38,532 nt of DNA, from positions 1 to 38,532 of the forward strand of contig CAJYLQ010000055.1 in NCBI GenBank assembly GCA_913775975.1. The letters run 5' to 3'. The translations under genes were made by a program, and so were the position numbers. Below the pieces are notes generated by a model. That model searched no databases, was not told the DNA's origin, and saw only the letters and a list, made by a program, of their open reading frames with translations. This stretch comes from an uncultured Sphingomonas sp. (GTDB taxonomy: Bacteria > Pseudomonadota > Alphaproteobacteria > Sphingomonadales > Sphingomonadaceae). Below, piece by piece: positions 1-7,817 of this stretch. Within the stretch, counting starts at the first letter, position 1, and each line of letters begins with the position of its first letter.

Positions 1-1
1 C

Positions 2-106
2 GAGGTGCGCGCGTCGTTGTCCGGGGAGGCGGGGGCATTCATCGCGCCGCCGCCTTACGCGATCGCGCATACGCTGCTGCGCGCGTGGGTCGACGGGGTG
101 GCGTGA
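2..106 (+). CDS. 3' end of an unidentified protein gene (partial)
   Basis: An open frame enters from the left edge and stops at TGA 104-106, giving 34 residues that end AWVDGVA. Codons are strongly GC at the third position, as in the real genes nearby, and the stop lies two bases from the stop of the convergent PaiB-like gene, a normal arrangement for two tail-to-tail genes. The visible tail contains APPPYAIAHTLLRAW and has no motif I recognise. No function is proposed. Confidence 0.55.
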   Translation, partial: EVRASLSGEAGAFIAPPPYAIAHTLLRAWVDGVA

Positions 107-108
107 GC

Positions 109-699
109 CTACCGGTTGGGCGGTTGCGCGACGAGCGCCGCCAGATCGTCGCGCCCGATCGCGCGGAGCGCGGCGGCTACGCCTGCGACGTCCTGCGCGG
201 GCTTGTTCTGCGACAGGTTGGCGGTGCCGCGCCATGTCTCGACGCGGAGCGCGAAGCCGGTGATGCCGCCGAGCATCCCTTCGAACGCGCTTTCGGGTAC
301 CTTGTCGCGGGTCCAGACGGGCTTGGGGGCGAGGCGGGCTTCATGGATCGCGTCGAGCGCGTCGATCTGTGCGATCAGGGCGGCGCGGTCGAGCGGCTCG
401 ATCGTGCCTTCGGCCTCGACGGCGACATAGTTCCAGGTCGGGACCTGTCCGGCGGTGTCGTACCAGTCGGGGCTGATATAGCCGTTGGGGGCGGCGAAGC
501 TGGCGATGGCGCGGGTGCCGGGTTCCAGCGGGAGCGCGCGGTTGCGGCGCGACAGGTGGAAGGTCAGGCGATCGGGCGCGTCGAGGATCACGGGGGCGTG
601 GACGACGGCGGCGTTCGTGAAGAGGTGCGTGAAGGCGATCTCCGCTGCGATGGTGCGGCAGGCGTCCGGGGGCAGGGTGAAGGCGGGGTCGGGGTGCAT
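109..699 (-). CDS. PaiB-like FMN-binding protein
   Basis: A 196-residue protein of the PaiB family (called FMN-binding negative transcriptional regulator; split-barrel flavin-binding fold). The family signature is clear: YISPDWY near residues 74-80, VPTWNY near 86-91, and LSQNK near the C-terminus. In Bacillus, PaiB was described as a repressor of sporulation and protease genes, but most members are untested and may simply be flavin-dependent enzymes or FMN carriers. The length matches the family and the ATG start keeps the N-terminus MHPDPAF typical of it. It lies downstream of rluA on the same strand, separated by a 30-bp-arm inverted repeat, so it may have its own promoter. The family call is firm; the role is not. 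Confidence 0.88.
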   Translation of the reverse strand: MHPDPAFTLPPDACRTIAAEIAFTHLFTNAAVVHAPVILDAPDRLTFHLSRRNRALPLEPGTRAIASFAAPNGYISPDWYDTAGQVPTWNYVAVEAEGTIEPLDRAALIAQIDALDAIHEARLAPKPVWTRDKVPESAFEGMLGGITGFALRVETWRGTANLSQNKPAQDVAGVAAALRAIGRDDLAALVAQPPNR

Positions 700-718
700 G
701 TGCGGGGCGGCTGTATCC

Positions 719-795
719 CGTCATTGCGAGCGTAGCGCAGCAATCCAGCGCGTCCTGATCCGGCTCTGGATTGCTTCGCTACGCTTGCAATGACG
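719..795. repeat. Palindromic interspersed repeat (REP-like hairpin)
   Basis: Two 30-base arms (719-748 and 766-795) are reverse complements with two mismatches around a 17-base spacer. The left arm begins CGTCATTGCGAGCGTAGCG. This wording is familiar from short palindromic repeats scattered in sphingomonad genomes. It fills the gap between the rluA stop and the paiB-like start, so as RNA it would form a long hairpin that could stop or protect the upstream transcript. It has no T-tract. Confidence 0.85.
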
Positions 796-822
796 ATGTT
801 CCCTCCTTGATGCAGGCGAGCG

Positions 823-1983
823 TTACCGCTTCGACTTCGCGGGGGCGGCACGGCCGCGAGCGCGGCGATCGCTGCCGCCGCTGGCACCGCCGCCTTCGCC
901 GCGTCCGCGTCGTTCGCCGCGGCGTTCCTTGCGGATCGATTTGGCGTGGGCGCGGGCGTGCGCCTTCTTTTCCTCGCGGGTCGGGGGCGCCTTCTCGTCG
1001 AGCGGCATCATGTCGCCCGCCATCGGCTCGAACCCCAGCAGCGACAGGCTTTCGGAAAAGTGCGTCGGCAGCTCGGCGGTGACGTCGATCTCGCCGCCGT
1101 CGGGATGGTCGACGCGGATGCGACGGGCGTGGAGGTGCATCTTGCGGCTGATCCCGCCGGTCAGGAACGCCGCCGGGCCGCCGTACTTGCCGTCGCCGAC
1201 GATCGGATGGCCGATCGCCGCCATATGCACGCGCAGCTGGTGCGTGCGCCCGGTGAAGGGTTGCAGCTCGACCCAGGCGGCGCGGTTGCCCGCGCGCTCG
1301 ATCACGCGGTAGCGGGTTCGCGCGGGCTGGCCGTTCTCCTCATCGACGTGCATCTTCTCGCCGCCGGTGCCGGGTTGCTTGGCGATCGGCAGCTCGATCA
1401 TGCCGTCGTCGATCGAGGGGACGTCGACGATCAGCGCCCAATAGATCTTGCGCGCGGTGCGGCTGGAGAAGCTCTTGGCGAAGGACGCCGCCGCACGGGC
1501 GTTGCGCGCGACGAGCAGCGCGCCCGACGTGTCCTTGTCGAGCCGGTGGACCAGCTTCGGCCGCCCTTCCGCCTCGTACTGGAGCGCGTCGAGCAGACCG
1601 TCGACATGCTGCGTCGTCTTGGTGCCGCCCTGCGTCGCCAGACCGGGGGGCTTGTTGAGGACGAGCGCGGAGCGGTCCTTGTGGATCACCATCTCGCGCG
1701 CGAAGGCGGCTTCGTCGTCGCTGAGCGGCGGGCGTTCGCGCTTCGGGCGTTCCTGCGCGTGCTCGGGTTCGGCGGGGGGGACGCGCAGCACCTGTCCGGC
1801 CTGGATGCGGTCGCCGGGGCCGACGCGCGCGCCGTCGACGCGCAACTGCCCGGTGCGCGCCCATTTGGCGACGAGCGTGAAGCTGGTGTCGGGCAGATGC
1901 CGCTTGAACCAGCGGTCCAGCCGGATGCCGTCATCGTCATAGCCGACGGTGAACTGGCGGACCTGATCGGCGGGCGCGCTCAT
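823..1983 (-). CDS. RluA-family 23S rRNA pseudouridine synthase (RluC-like)
   Basis: A 386-residue pseudouridine synthase. An S4 RNA-binding domain occupies about residues 15-70, followed by the catalytic domain with the RluA-family motif HRLDKDTSG at 146-154, where Asp149 is the expected catalytic residue. The conserved GRTHQLRVH motif follows. RluC/RluD-type enzymes convert specific uridines of 23S rRNA to pseudouridine in the cytoplasm. The ATG start overlaps the crcB stop (TCAT on the plus strand at 1980-1983), so the two genes are probably translationally coupled; longer readings run through crcB in another frame and are not real. The last ~50 residues form an extra tail rich in Arg, Lys, Gly and Ala with no counterpart in short RluA enzymes. 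The exact target uridines cannot be read from sequence. Confidence 0.93.
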   Translation of the reverse strand: MSAPADQVRQFTVGYDDDGIRLDRWFKRHLPDTSFTLVAKWARTGQLRVDGARVGPGDRIQAGQVLRVPPAEPEHAQERPKRERPPLSDDEAAFAREMVIHKDRSALVLNKPPGLATQGGTKTTQHVDGLLDALQYEAEGRPKLVHRLDKDTSGALLVARNARAAASFAKSFSSRTARKIYWALIVDVPSIDDGMIELPIAKQPGTGGEKMHVDEENGQPARTRYRVIERAGNRAAWVELQPFTGRTHQLRVHMAAIGHPIVGDGKYGGPAAFLTGGISRKMHLHARRIRVDHPDGGEIDVTAELPTHFSESLSLLGFEPMAGDMMPLDEKAPPTREEKKAHARAHAKSIRKERRGERRGRGEGGGASGGSDRRARGRAAPAKSKR

Positions 1984-2360
1984 GCCGGGATGCTCCGCAC
2001 CAGCGCCAGCCCCGCGACCAGCGCCACGATCGCGCCAGCGACGGAGGCGAGCAGGTAGACGGCGGCGGTCATCGCCTCGCCCCGCTCCGCCAGCGTCACC
2101 AGGTCGAGCGTGAAGGACGAGAAGGTGGTGAACCCGCCCAGCACGCCCACGCCCAGGAACAGGCGCGCGCTCTCGCCCGCCTGGCCATGACGCGCGAGCA
2201 CGCCGGCCAGCAGCCCCATCAGGAACCCGCCGACGATGTTCACCGTCAGCGTGCCGGCGGGAAAGTTCGGGCCGAACAACGCGAGCATCGCGCGGCCGGT
2301 CAGGTGGCGCGCGGCGGAGCCGATCGCGCCGCCGACCATCACATAGAGTAGCGTGGGCAT
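1980..2360 (-). CDS. crcB: Fluoride channel CrcB/Fluc
   Basis: A 126-residue, four-helix membrane protein of the CrcB/Fluc family, which works as an antiparallel dimer exporting fluoride ions across the inner membrane. Family landmarks are NIVGGFLMG (Asn41) in the second helix and GGFTTFSSF (75-83), the phenylalanine-rich stretch near the central Na+ site. The length is typical of single-gene Fluc channels. Translation starts at ATG 2358-2360; an upstream extension is possible in frame but lacks family similarity. The stop overlaps the start of rluA. I see no fluoride riboswitch in the leader. Confidence 0.94.
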   Translation of the reverse strand: MPTLLYVMVGGAIGSAARHLTGRAMLALFGPNFPAGTLTVNIVGGFLMGLLAGVLARHGQAGESARLFLGVGVLGGFTTFSSFTLDLVTLAERGEAMTAAVYLLASVAGAIVALVAGLALVRSIPA

Positions 2361-2488
2361 GGCCCGTCCTAGCCTGTCCGGCGGTCCCCGGCAAACCGCG
2401 TGGGCGGTCATCCCGGCTTGCAACCCCCGCCCGTGCCACCGACATGATAGGGGCGGGCACGAACGCCCCGCCATGGAGCCCCGACCCG

Positions 2489-2713
2489 ATGTTGAACCTG
2501 ATCTCGATCCTGCTGGGCGTGGTGACGCTGGTGCTGGCGCTGGTCGCCTTCGTGCCGCTGCTCGGTTGGATGAACTGGCTGGTGATTCCGATCGCGGTCG
2601 TCGGCGCGGCGGTGGGCGCGCTGTCCTCTTCGGGCACCGGCGGGCGCAACCTCAACCTCGTGCTGATCGTCGTCTGCGCGATCCGGCTGTCGCTGGGCGG
2701 CGGGATTTTCTGA
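2489..2713 (+). CDS. Small two-helix membrane protein
   Basis: A 74-residue protein made almost entirely of hydrophobic helices: one at about residues 3-40 (LISILLGVVTLVLALVAFVPLL then a short break and WLVIPIAVVGAAVGAL) and one near the C-terminus (LNLVLIVVCAIRLSLGG). The start chosen is the ATG before LNLIS; the in-frame ATG further upstream would add a proline-rich, non-membrane stretch. It is divergent from crcB with about 130 bases between starts. Similar short proteins occur widely in alphaproteobacteria without known function. Confidence 0.7.
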   Translation: MLNLISILLGVVTLVLALVAFVPLLGWMNWLVIPIAVVGAAVGALSSSGTGGRNLNLVLIVVCAIRLSLGGGIF

Positions 2714-2784
2714 AGTTCGATCCGGCCCACTTGAGGGGATAGCAGAAAAGGGGGGCGGGCGCGTGGCCCGTCCCCCGTTCTGAG

Positions 2785-3375
2785 TCAGCGGCAGGTGACC
2801 TGACCGCGCTCGATCTCGCGACCCAGCAGCGCGCCGCCACCCGCGCCCAGCAGCGTGCCGAGCAGGCTGGACCGGCCATTGTCCAGCGCGTTGCCGAGCA
2901 GGCCACCCGCCACGCCGCCTAGGATCAGGCCGGTCGTGCCGTCCGGCCGGCGGCAGTAATAGCGACCGTTATAGCCGCGATAGATGCGGTCGTTCACGCC
3001 CAGCCGGCGCGGCTGATAATAACGCCCGTCGCGATAATAGCGGTCGGCATAGTAAACACGCTGCCCGGGCTCGAAGCGGTTATAGTCATAGCCGCGATAG
3101 CGGCGCCAGTCGCGTACCTGATCGCGGCGGGCATCGCGCAGATCCTCCCGCCGATCGCGGCGCGCGTCGCGAATGTCGCGGCGATAGTCGCGCTGCGCAT
3201 CCCTTACGTCGCGGCGCGAATCGGCGTCGCGCAGGTCACGGCGATAGTCCCGCCGGGCGTCACGCACATCTTCGCGATATTCACGCTCCGCCTGCCAGCG
3301 GCCATTCTGCGCCATCGCAGGCACGGCAGAGAACATCGTCGCGGCCAGCGCGGCGGACATAATAGCGATACGCAT
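2785..3375 (-). CDS. Exported Arg/Asp-repeat protein with glycine-zipper C-terminus
   Basis: A 196-residue envelope protein. Residues 1-22 form a signal peptide ending AMA. Residues ~30-92 are a strikingly charged segment in which units such as YRRDLRDA and RRDYRRDIRDA recur about every 11 residues, probably one long charged helix. A Tyr/Arg-rich linker (YYADRYYRDGRYY, 108-120) follows, then a glycine-zipper membrane-associating hairpin (LILGGVAGGLLG and LLGAGGGALLGREIERG, 150-191). The C-terminal part matches the neighbouring gene at 3551 closely (C-R-x-PDGTTGL at the same place), so the two are paralogues. AAGGAG sits 7 bases before the ATG. Glycine-zipper 2TM proteins are outer-membrane or periplasmic; the function is unknown. 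Confidence 0.85.
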   Translation of the reverse strand: MRIAIMSAALAATMFSAVPAMAQNGRWQAEREYREDVRDARRDYRRDLRDADSRRDVRDAQRDYRRDIRDARRDRREDLRDARRDQVRDWRRYRGYDYNRFEPGQRVYYADRYYRDGRYYQPRRLGVNDRIYRGYNGRYYCRRPDGTTGLILGGVAGGLLGNALDNGRSSLLGTLLGAGGGALLGREIERGQVTCR

Positions 3376-3550
3376 ACCCGATCTCCTTGTCTGTGCGGTA
3401 ATAACTTCCAGAGAATAGAACAGGTTGCGTGAACCCATAACTACGCCGCGTTCACTTGGCGGACAGATGGCGTCATCTTGATCGCATGGAAAAGGGGCGC
3501 CGCGACCTTCGTCGCGACGCCCCGAATTCTCCGGTCGGTGCCGGTGGGTA

Positions 3551-3856
3551 TTAGCGGCAGCGGCGGCTGCTGGTGCCGCGCTCCACTTCGCGGCCCGCCA
3601 GCGCGCCGACCGCGGCGCCGCCCAGCGTGCCGAGCGTCCGGTCGCCACTCGTGTCGATGGTGCGGCCCAGCAGGGCGCCCGCGACGCCGCCGACGACCAG
3701 CCCGGTCGTGCCGTCCGGCTTGCGGCAGCGCACACGGCCGCGATCGTCGCGCCACTCGCGATACTTGTAACGGCGCGCATCCGCGTCGACCGTGGTGGCG
3801 ATCAGGCTGGGGGCGACCATCGCGGCGCAGCCGAGAGCAAGCATGATCTTGCGCAT
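3551..3856 (-). CDS. Small exported glycine-zipper protein
   Basis: A 101-residue relative of the gene at 2785, without the charged repeat segment. It has a signal peptide (residues 1 to ~27, ending VDADA), then a short Arg/Tyr-rich stretch, CRKPDGTTGLVVGGVAGALLG (first 20 residues from Cys44), and a second glycine-rich helix with GREVERG. The C-terminal Cys-Arg ending is shared by both paralogues. The start is the ATG giving MRKIMLALG; upstream extension lacks signal-peptide character. It is followed by 175 bases before the paralogue, so the two may be separately transcribed. Probable envelope protein of unknown role. Confidence 0.85.
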   Translation of the reverse strand: MRKIMLALGCAAMVAPSLIATTVDADARRYKYREWRDDRGRVRCRKPDGTTGLVVGGVAGALLGRTIDTSGDRTLGTLGGAAVGALAGREVERGTSSRRCR

Positions 3857-4083
3857 TGGGGAACGTCCTTCTTTGTGATTACTGGTGCGGAACGTCCCGT
3901 ATCTGACATGGGTTTCATGAACCCTGCACAACGTCTGTCGCGCAAATGTACGGCCGCCGCCCCTTTTCGGGACGGGCTCCATCGCGGGGTACACTTAGCC
4001 GCAGATTCAGGAAGGTCGCGCCGATGGATTCATCGGGCGGCGCGGGCTGGCGATGCGGGCGCGGGCGGCTATAGCGGCAGGCG

Positions 4084-4719
4084 ATGTTGCCCGCCGCCCT
4101 GCCTCCCGTCATCCCCGGCATCGCGCCCTGGTTCGATCTGGCGGGGCTGGGCGTGTTCGCCATGTCCGGCGCGCTGGCGGCGGCGCGCGCGCGGCAGACC
4201 TTCGTCACGCTCGCCTTTTTCGCGCTCGTCACGGGCGTGGGCGGGGGCACGGTGCGCGACCTGCTGATCGGCGCGCCCGTATTCTGGGTGCACGATCCGA
4301 ATATCGCGGCGCTGTGCCTCGTGATGGCGGCGGTGATCTGGATCACGCCCGTGCGCTGGTGGTCGGGCGCGGCGCTGGACTGGTTCGACGCGGTCGGGCT
4401 GGCCGCCTATGCCGTGTATGGCGCGGCGAAGGCGCTGCGCTATGGCGTGCCGCCCGTCCCGGCGGCGTTCATGGGGGTGGTGACCGCGTGCGTCGGTGGC
4501 ATCATCCGCGACGTGCTGGCTGGCGAGCCCTCCATCCTGATGCGGCCCGAGCTGTACGTCTCGGCGGCGGCGCTGTCCTCCGGCAGCTTCGTCGCGCTGA
4601 CCGTGGCGGGCGTCCCTCCCACGATCGCGGCGATCGCGGCGGCGCTGGCGGGCTTCACCCTGCGCGCGGCGGCGATGGTGTGGAAACTGGGTCTGCCCGC
4701 CTATCCGCGTGTGGATTAG
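4084..4719 (+). CDS. TRIC-family cation channel (UPF0126/YicG type)
   Basis: A 211-residue membrane protein with seven predicted helices arranged as two related halves, the architecture of prokaryotic TRIC trimeric intracellular cation channels. The duplicated signature is visible: GVGGGTVRDLLIG near residue 50-62 and CVGGIIRDVLAGEPS near 136-150, each preceded by a helix containing DLAGLGVFAMSGA or DAVGLAAYAVYGA. Prokaryotic TRIC proteins conduct K+ and related monovalent cations. The length is normal. Starts at ATG shortly after a purine-rich GGCAGGCG stretch. The next gene begins 27 bases downstream. Confidence 0.92.
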   Translation: MLPAALPPVIPGIAPWFDLAGLGVFAMSGALAAARARQTFVTLAFFALVTGVGGGTVRDLLIGAPVFWVHDPNIAALCLVMAAVIWITPVRWWSGAALDWFDAVGLAAYAVYGAAKALRYGVPPVPAAFMGVVTACVGGIIRDVLAGEPSILMRPELYVSAAALSSGSFVALTVAGVPPTIAAIAAALAGFTLRAAAMVWKLGLPAYPRVD

Positions 4720-4746
4720 TATGCTGCGTCGGGCGGGGAGGCTTGG

Positions 4747-5211
4747 GTGACAATCAAGCGAATAATCGCCGGCTTTCTTCTTGCGCCGATGCCCTTTGTC
4801 GCACCGATGACCATCCTATTCGTGATGATCATTTTTGGCGGGCCGAACGATGCAATGTCCGCTGCGGAGGCATGGCTGGAACTTGTCGGGTCGAGCTATG
4901 GTGCTACTATTCTTATAGGCGCGCCGGTGCATCTTGGCCTGACCTGGGCCGCACGCCGGGATCTGCGATCCTATCTCGTCGCTACCGCAATTTGCTTGGG
5001 GTTGGTCTTTGCTGCGGCGGCCACGGTTCCGATGCTTTCACCGCCATCGCCGGAGCAGAACCCATTTCGGTTTATCCTGCTAAGCCGGCTTGGCGTCATA
5101 GCCGCGCTCATCTGCATGACGTTCGCGATGGCCGGCGCGTCGATCTATTGGGCTGTGTCAGTCAGGCCCCGTAACGCACCTTGGGGCCGGATCATTCGCG
5201 TGGCCCGTTGA
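4747..5211 (+). CDS. Four-helix membrane protein of unknown function
   Basis: A 154-residue protein with a GTG start preceded by GGGGAGG at good spacing. Four hydrophobic helices are visible, around residues 7-32, 50-68, 80-100 and 110-135, and the tail is basic (RPRNAPWGRIIRVAR). Its GC and third-position GC are visibly lower than those of its neighbours, suggesting more recent arrival or weak selection. It lies in the same direction as the TRIC gene and may be co-transcribed. No family is recognised. Confidence 0.75.
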   Translation: MTIKRIIAGFLLAPMPFVAPMTILFVMIIFGGPNDAMSAAEAWLELVGSSYGATILIGAPVHLGLTWAARRDLRSYLVATAICLGLVFAAAATVPMLSPPSPEQNPFRFILLSRLGVIAALICMTFAMAGASIYWAVSVRPRNAPWGRIIRVAR

Positions 5212-5243
5212 CTGGACGATCACAGGCCATTCCCCCCACGCCC

Positions 5244-5804
5244 TTACAACCGCACCACCCCCACCTCTGCGAACGGCTTCGGCTCGGCGGGCGGGCTTGC
5301 GGGCTCGGCCAGTTCGCGCTGCCACAGGCCCACGTCGATCCAGCGTCCCAGCTTGAACCCTACCTCGCGCTGCACGCCCGCGCGGCGGAAGCCGACCGCC
5401 TCGTGCAGCGCGATCGAGCCTTCGTTGGGCAGCGCGACGCGCGCGATCGCCTGTGCGAAGCCCTGCGCGGTCAGCGTGTCGACCAGCGCCTCGTACACCA
5501 GCCGCCCGGCCCCGCGCCGCTGCGCGGCATCGGCGACATACACGGTCGTCTCCACCGTCCAGCGATAGGCGCTGCGCGTGTGGAACGGCGCGGCATAGGC
5601 ATAGGCCAGGACGCCGCCGGCATCCTCGCCCTGCGTCGCGACCAGCCAGGGGTATAGGCCGTCATGCGCCGCCATCCGCGTGCGCATCGTACGGCTGTCG
5701 GGCGCCTGTTCCTCGAAGGTGGCGGTGCCGACCAGCACGTGCGGGGCATAGATGGCGGCGATCGCGCCCGCATCGTCGGGCGTCGCGGCGCGGATCGCGA
5801 TCAT
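5244..5804 (-). CDS. GNAT acetyltransferase, phosphinothricin-acetyltransferase-like
   Basis: A 186-residue Gcn5-related N-acetyltransferase. The N-terminus IRAATPDDAGAIAAIYAPHV and TATFEEQAPD are typical of the Pat/MnaT group, which acetylates the amino group of phosphinothricin, methionine sulfoximine or methionine sulfone. The acetyl-CoA pyrophosphate loop is QRRGAGRLVY (95-104), and NEGSIALHEAVGF marks the C-terminal half. Its ATG overlaps the sppA stop by four bases (5801-5804), implying coupling. A proline-rich tail of about 20 residues follows the domain. Substrate is not predictable beyond small amino-acid-like amines. Confidence 0.88.
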   Translation of the reverse strand: MIAIRAATPDDAGAIAAIYAPHVLVGTATFEEQAPDSRTMRTRMAAHDGLYPWLVATQGEDAGGVLAYAYAAPFHTRSAYRWTVETTVYVADAAQRRGAGRLVYEALVDTLTAQGFAQAIARVALPNEGSIALHEAVGFRRAGVQREVGFKLGRWIDVGLWQRELAEPASPPAEPKPFAEVGVVRL

Positions 5805-7765
5805 GACAGGCCCAGCTTCGCGAGGATCAGCTCGAGCAGTCGCGCGTCCGAAGTCGCCGCCGGATCGGGGCCGAAGCCGCCGCACGCCAGGCAGCGCGCC
5901 TGGATCGGCCCGCCCTTCGCCAGCATCGCCACATCGCCCAGCGCGCGCGCGACGAGGCCGCGCCGCTCCGCCGCGATCCGGGCGAAGGCGTCGATGCCGG
6001 CGGTTTCGCTGGCATCGTCGCTGCTGTTGAAGCTTTCGGCGAGCTTCGCGGCCCAGCCCAGATCCTTCTCCAGATAGACGGCGTGGACGTTGGCGGGGTC
6101 CAGCTTCGCGCGGCGCGCCGCCTCCGCCACCGCATCGTCGACCGATCCGAAGCGGTCGACCAGCCCGATCTGGCGCGCGGTGCCGCCATCCCACACGCGG
6201 CCCTGGCCGATCTCGTTCACGCGCGCGGGCGTCATGTGCCGCGCTTCCGACACGCGGGTGATGAACTGGCGATAGCCGTTCTCGATGCCCGCCTGGAGGA
6301 TCGTGTCCATCACCGGCGTGGTGCCGCGCAGCACGTCGGGCTGCCCGGTCAGCGGCGTGGTGCGCACGCCGTCGGCGGTGACGCCGATCTTGGCGAGCGC
6401 GTTCTCGAAGGTGGGCAGCACGGCGAAGATGCCGATCGAGCCGGTGATCGTCTGCGGTTCGGCGAAGATCACATCGCCCGCCGTCGACACCCAGTATCCG
6501 CCCGACGCGGCTAGCCCGCCCATCGATACGACGATGGGCAGCCCGCGTTTCTTGGCGGCCAGCACCGCCAGCCGGATGCGCTCGGACGCCAGCGCCGATC
6601 CGCCCGGCGAATCGACGCGCAGCACCAGCGCCTTCAGGTTCTTTTCGGCGAGGCCCTTGTTCAGCGCGGTGACGATCGTCTCGGCGGCGGCGCTGCCCGG
6701 CCCCGCCTCGCCATCGACGATCGCACCCGCGACGGGCAGCACGCCGATTGCGTCGCCCGTGGTCGGCGCGGGGTTGGCAGCGACGTAGCGGTCGTAGCGG
6801 ATGGTGCGATACACATCGGTCGTCTTGCCCGTCGCCGCGCCCGCGATCTGCGCGACCCGCGCCTCGAACGCGCCGCGCCCTTCCAGCTTGTCGACCAAGC
6901 CGGCGGCCAGGTTCGCCTGCGCGATATCGCCGTTGGCGGCGGCGACGGGGCCCTGCGGATCGGTCAGGAAGGCGGCGACCTTCGCCTTGGGCCGCGCCTT
7001 GGTGACGGCTTCGGTCCATTGCGACAACAGCGTGCCGTACAGCGCCTCCGACTCGGCGCGCGCCTCGGGCGACTGGTCGGCGCGGAAATAGGGTTCGACC
7101 GCCGACTTGTACTTGCCGACGCGATAGATGTGCGCGGTCACGCCCAGCTTGTCGATCAACCCCTTGTAATAGAGCTGCGATCCGCCCGGCCCGGCGAACA
7201 GCGTGCCGCCCATCGGGTTCATCCAGATCTCGCTGGCGGCCGATGCCAGGCGATAGGCGCCATCGGTGTAGGCGGTGGCATAGGCCAGCACCGGCTTGCC
7301 CGACTGACGCACGCGCTGGATCGCGTCCGCCACCTCGTTCAGCGTCGCGGGATAGGCGCCGCCGAACCCGTCCAGATCCAGCACCACCGCCTTAACCCGC
7401 GCATCGGCGCGCGCGGCGTCAATGGCGCGGATCAGGTCGCGGCGGCTGTACTGGCGCGTCATCGGCTGGCCGCTCAGCGCGGCGAAGGCGGCGGGCGCCT
7501 CCGGCTGTTCGACGATCGGCCCGTCCAGTTTCAGGAGCAGCGCGCCGTCGCCGACCGGCTTCGTCCCCGGCCGCGCGTTCAGCGCCGCGAAGAGCAGGCC
7601 GAAGAACAGCAGCAGAAGGAGCAGCGCCAGCCCGTCCTTCACCGCGACCAGCAGCTTCCACGCGCCCCGCACGATCCGCCAGCCGCCACCCCTGCGCGGC
7701 GGTGCGCCATCGGTGAAGGACGGCTGCGGACGGCTGGGGCCCCAGGGCGAGACGGTGTCGGTCAT
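5801..7765 (-). CDS. sppA: Signal peptide peptidase SppA, 67-kDa type
   Basis: A 654-residue membrane-anchored serine protease that degrades cleaved signal peptides in the inner membrane, active site on the periplasmic side. One helix lies at about residues 44-62. The two tandem S49 domains of the long SppA type are present. The Ser/Lys dyad is intact: Lys220 in GKYKSAVEP (N-terminal half) and Ser421 in AASGGYW (C-terminal half). The TGSIGIF motif follows. The length is close to the E. coli enzyme plus a C-terminal extension with CLACGGFG. It follows the beta-lactamase-fold gene by 52 bases and overlaps the GNAT gene, so the three may be one transcript. Confidence 0.96.
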   Translation of the reverse strand: MTDTVSPWGPSRPQPSFTDGAPPRRGGGWRIVRGAWKLLVAVKDGLALLLLLLFFGLLFAALNARPGTKPVGDGALLLKLDGPIVEQPEAPAAFAALSGQPMTRQYSRRDLIRAIDAARADARVKAVVLDLDGFGGAYPATLNEVADAIQRVRQSGKPVLAYATAYTDGAYRLASAASEIWMNPMGGTLFAGPGGSQLYYKGLIDKLGVTAHIYRVGKYKSAVEPYFRADQSPEARAESEALYGTLLSQWTEAVTKARPKAKVAAFLTDPQGPVAAANGDIAQANLAAGLVDKLEGRGAFEARVAQIAGAATGKTTDVYRTIRYDRYVAANPAPTTGDAIGVLPVAGAIVDGEAGPGSAAAETIVTALNKGLAEKNLKALVLRVDSPGGSALASERIRLAVLAAKKRGLPIVVSMGGLAASGGYWVSTAGDVIFAEPQTITGSIGIFAVLPTFENALAKIGVTADGVRTTPLTGQPDVLRGTTPVMDTILQAGIENGYRQFITRVSEARHMTPARVNEIGQGRVWDGGTARQIGLVDRFGSVDDAVAEAARRAKLDPANVHAVYLEKDLGWAAKLAESFNSSDDASETAGIDAFARIAAERRGLVARALGDVAMLAKGGPIQARCLACGGFGPDPAATSDARLLELILAKLGLS

Positions 7766-7817
7766 GCCCCAGCGCTAAAGCATGGCCGGACGGCTGGCAA
7801 CGGCGCGACGGCGCGCG

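Noticed and set aside
2361..2488. Fluoride riboswitch in the crcB leader
   Set aside because: The leader folds a GC hairpin around GGGGCG-TTCGTG-CGCCCC-like sequence, but the conserved riboswitch core and pseudoknot partner are not present.
3889..3914. EcfG general-stress promoter GGAAC-N18-GTT before the TRIC gene
   Set aside because: The spacer is longer than usual, the -10 match is only GTT, and it lies about 170 bases from the start codon.
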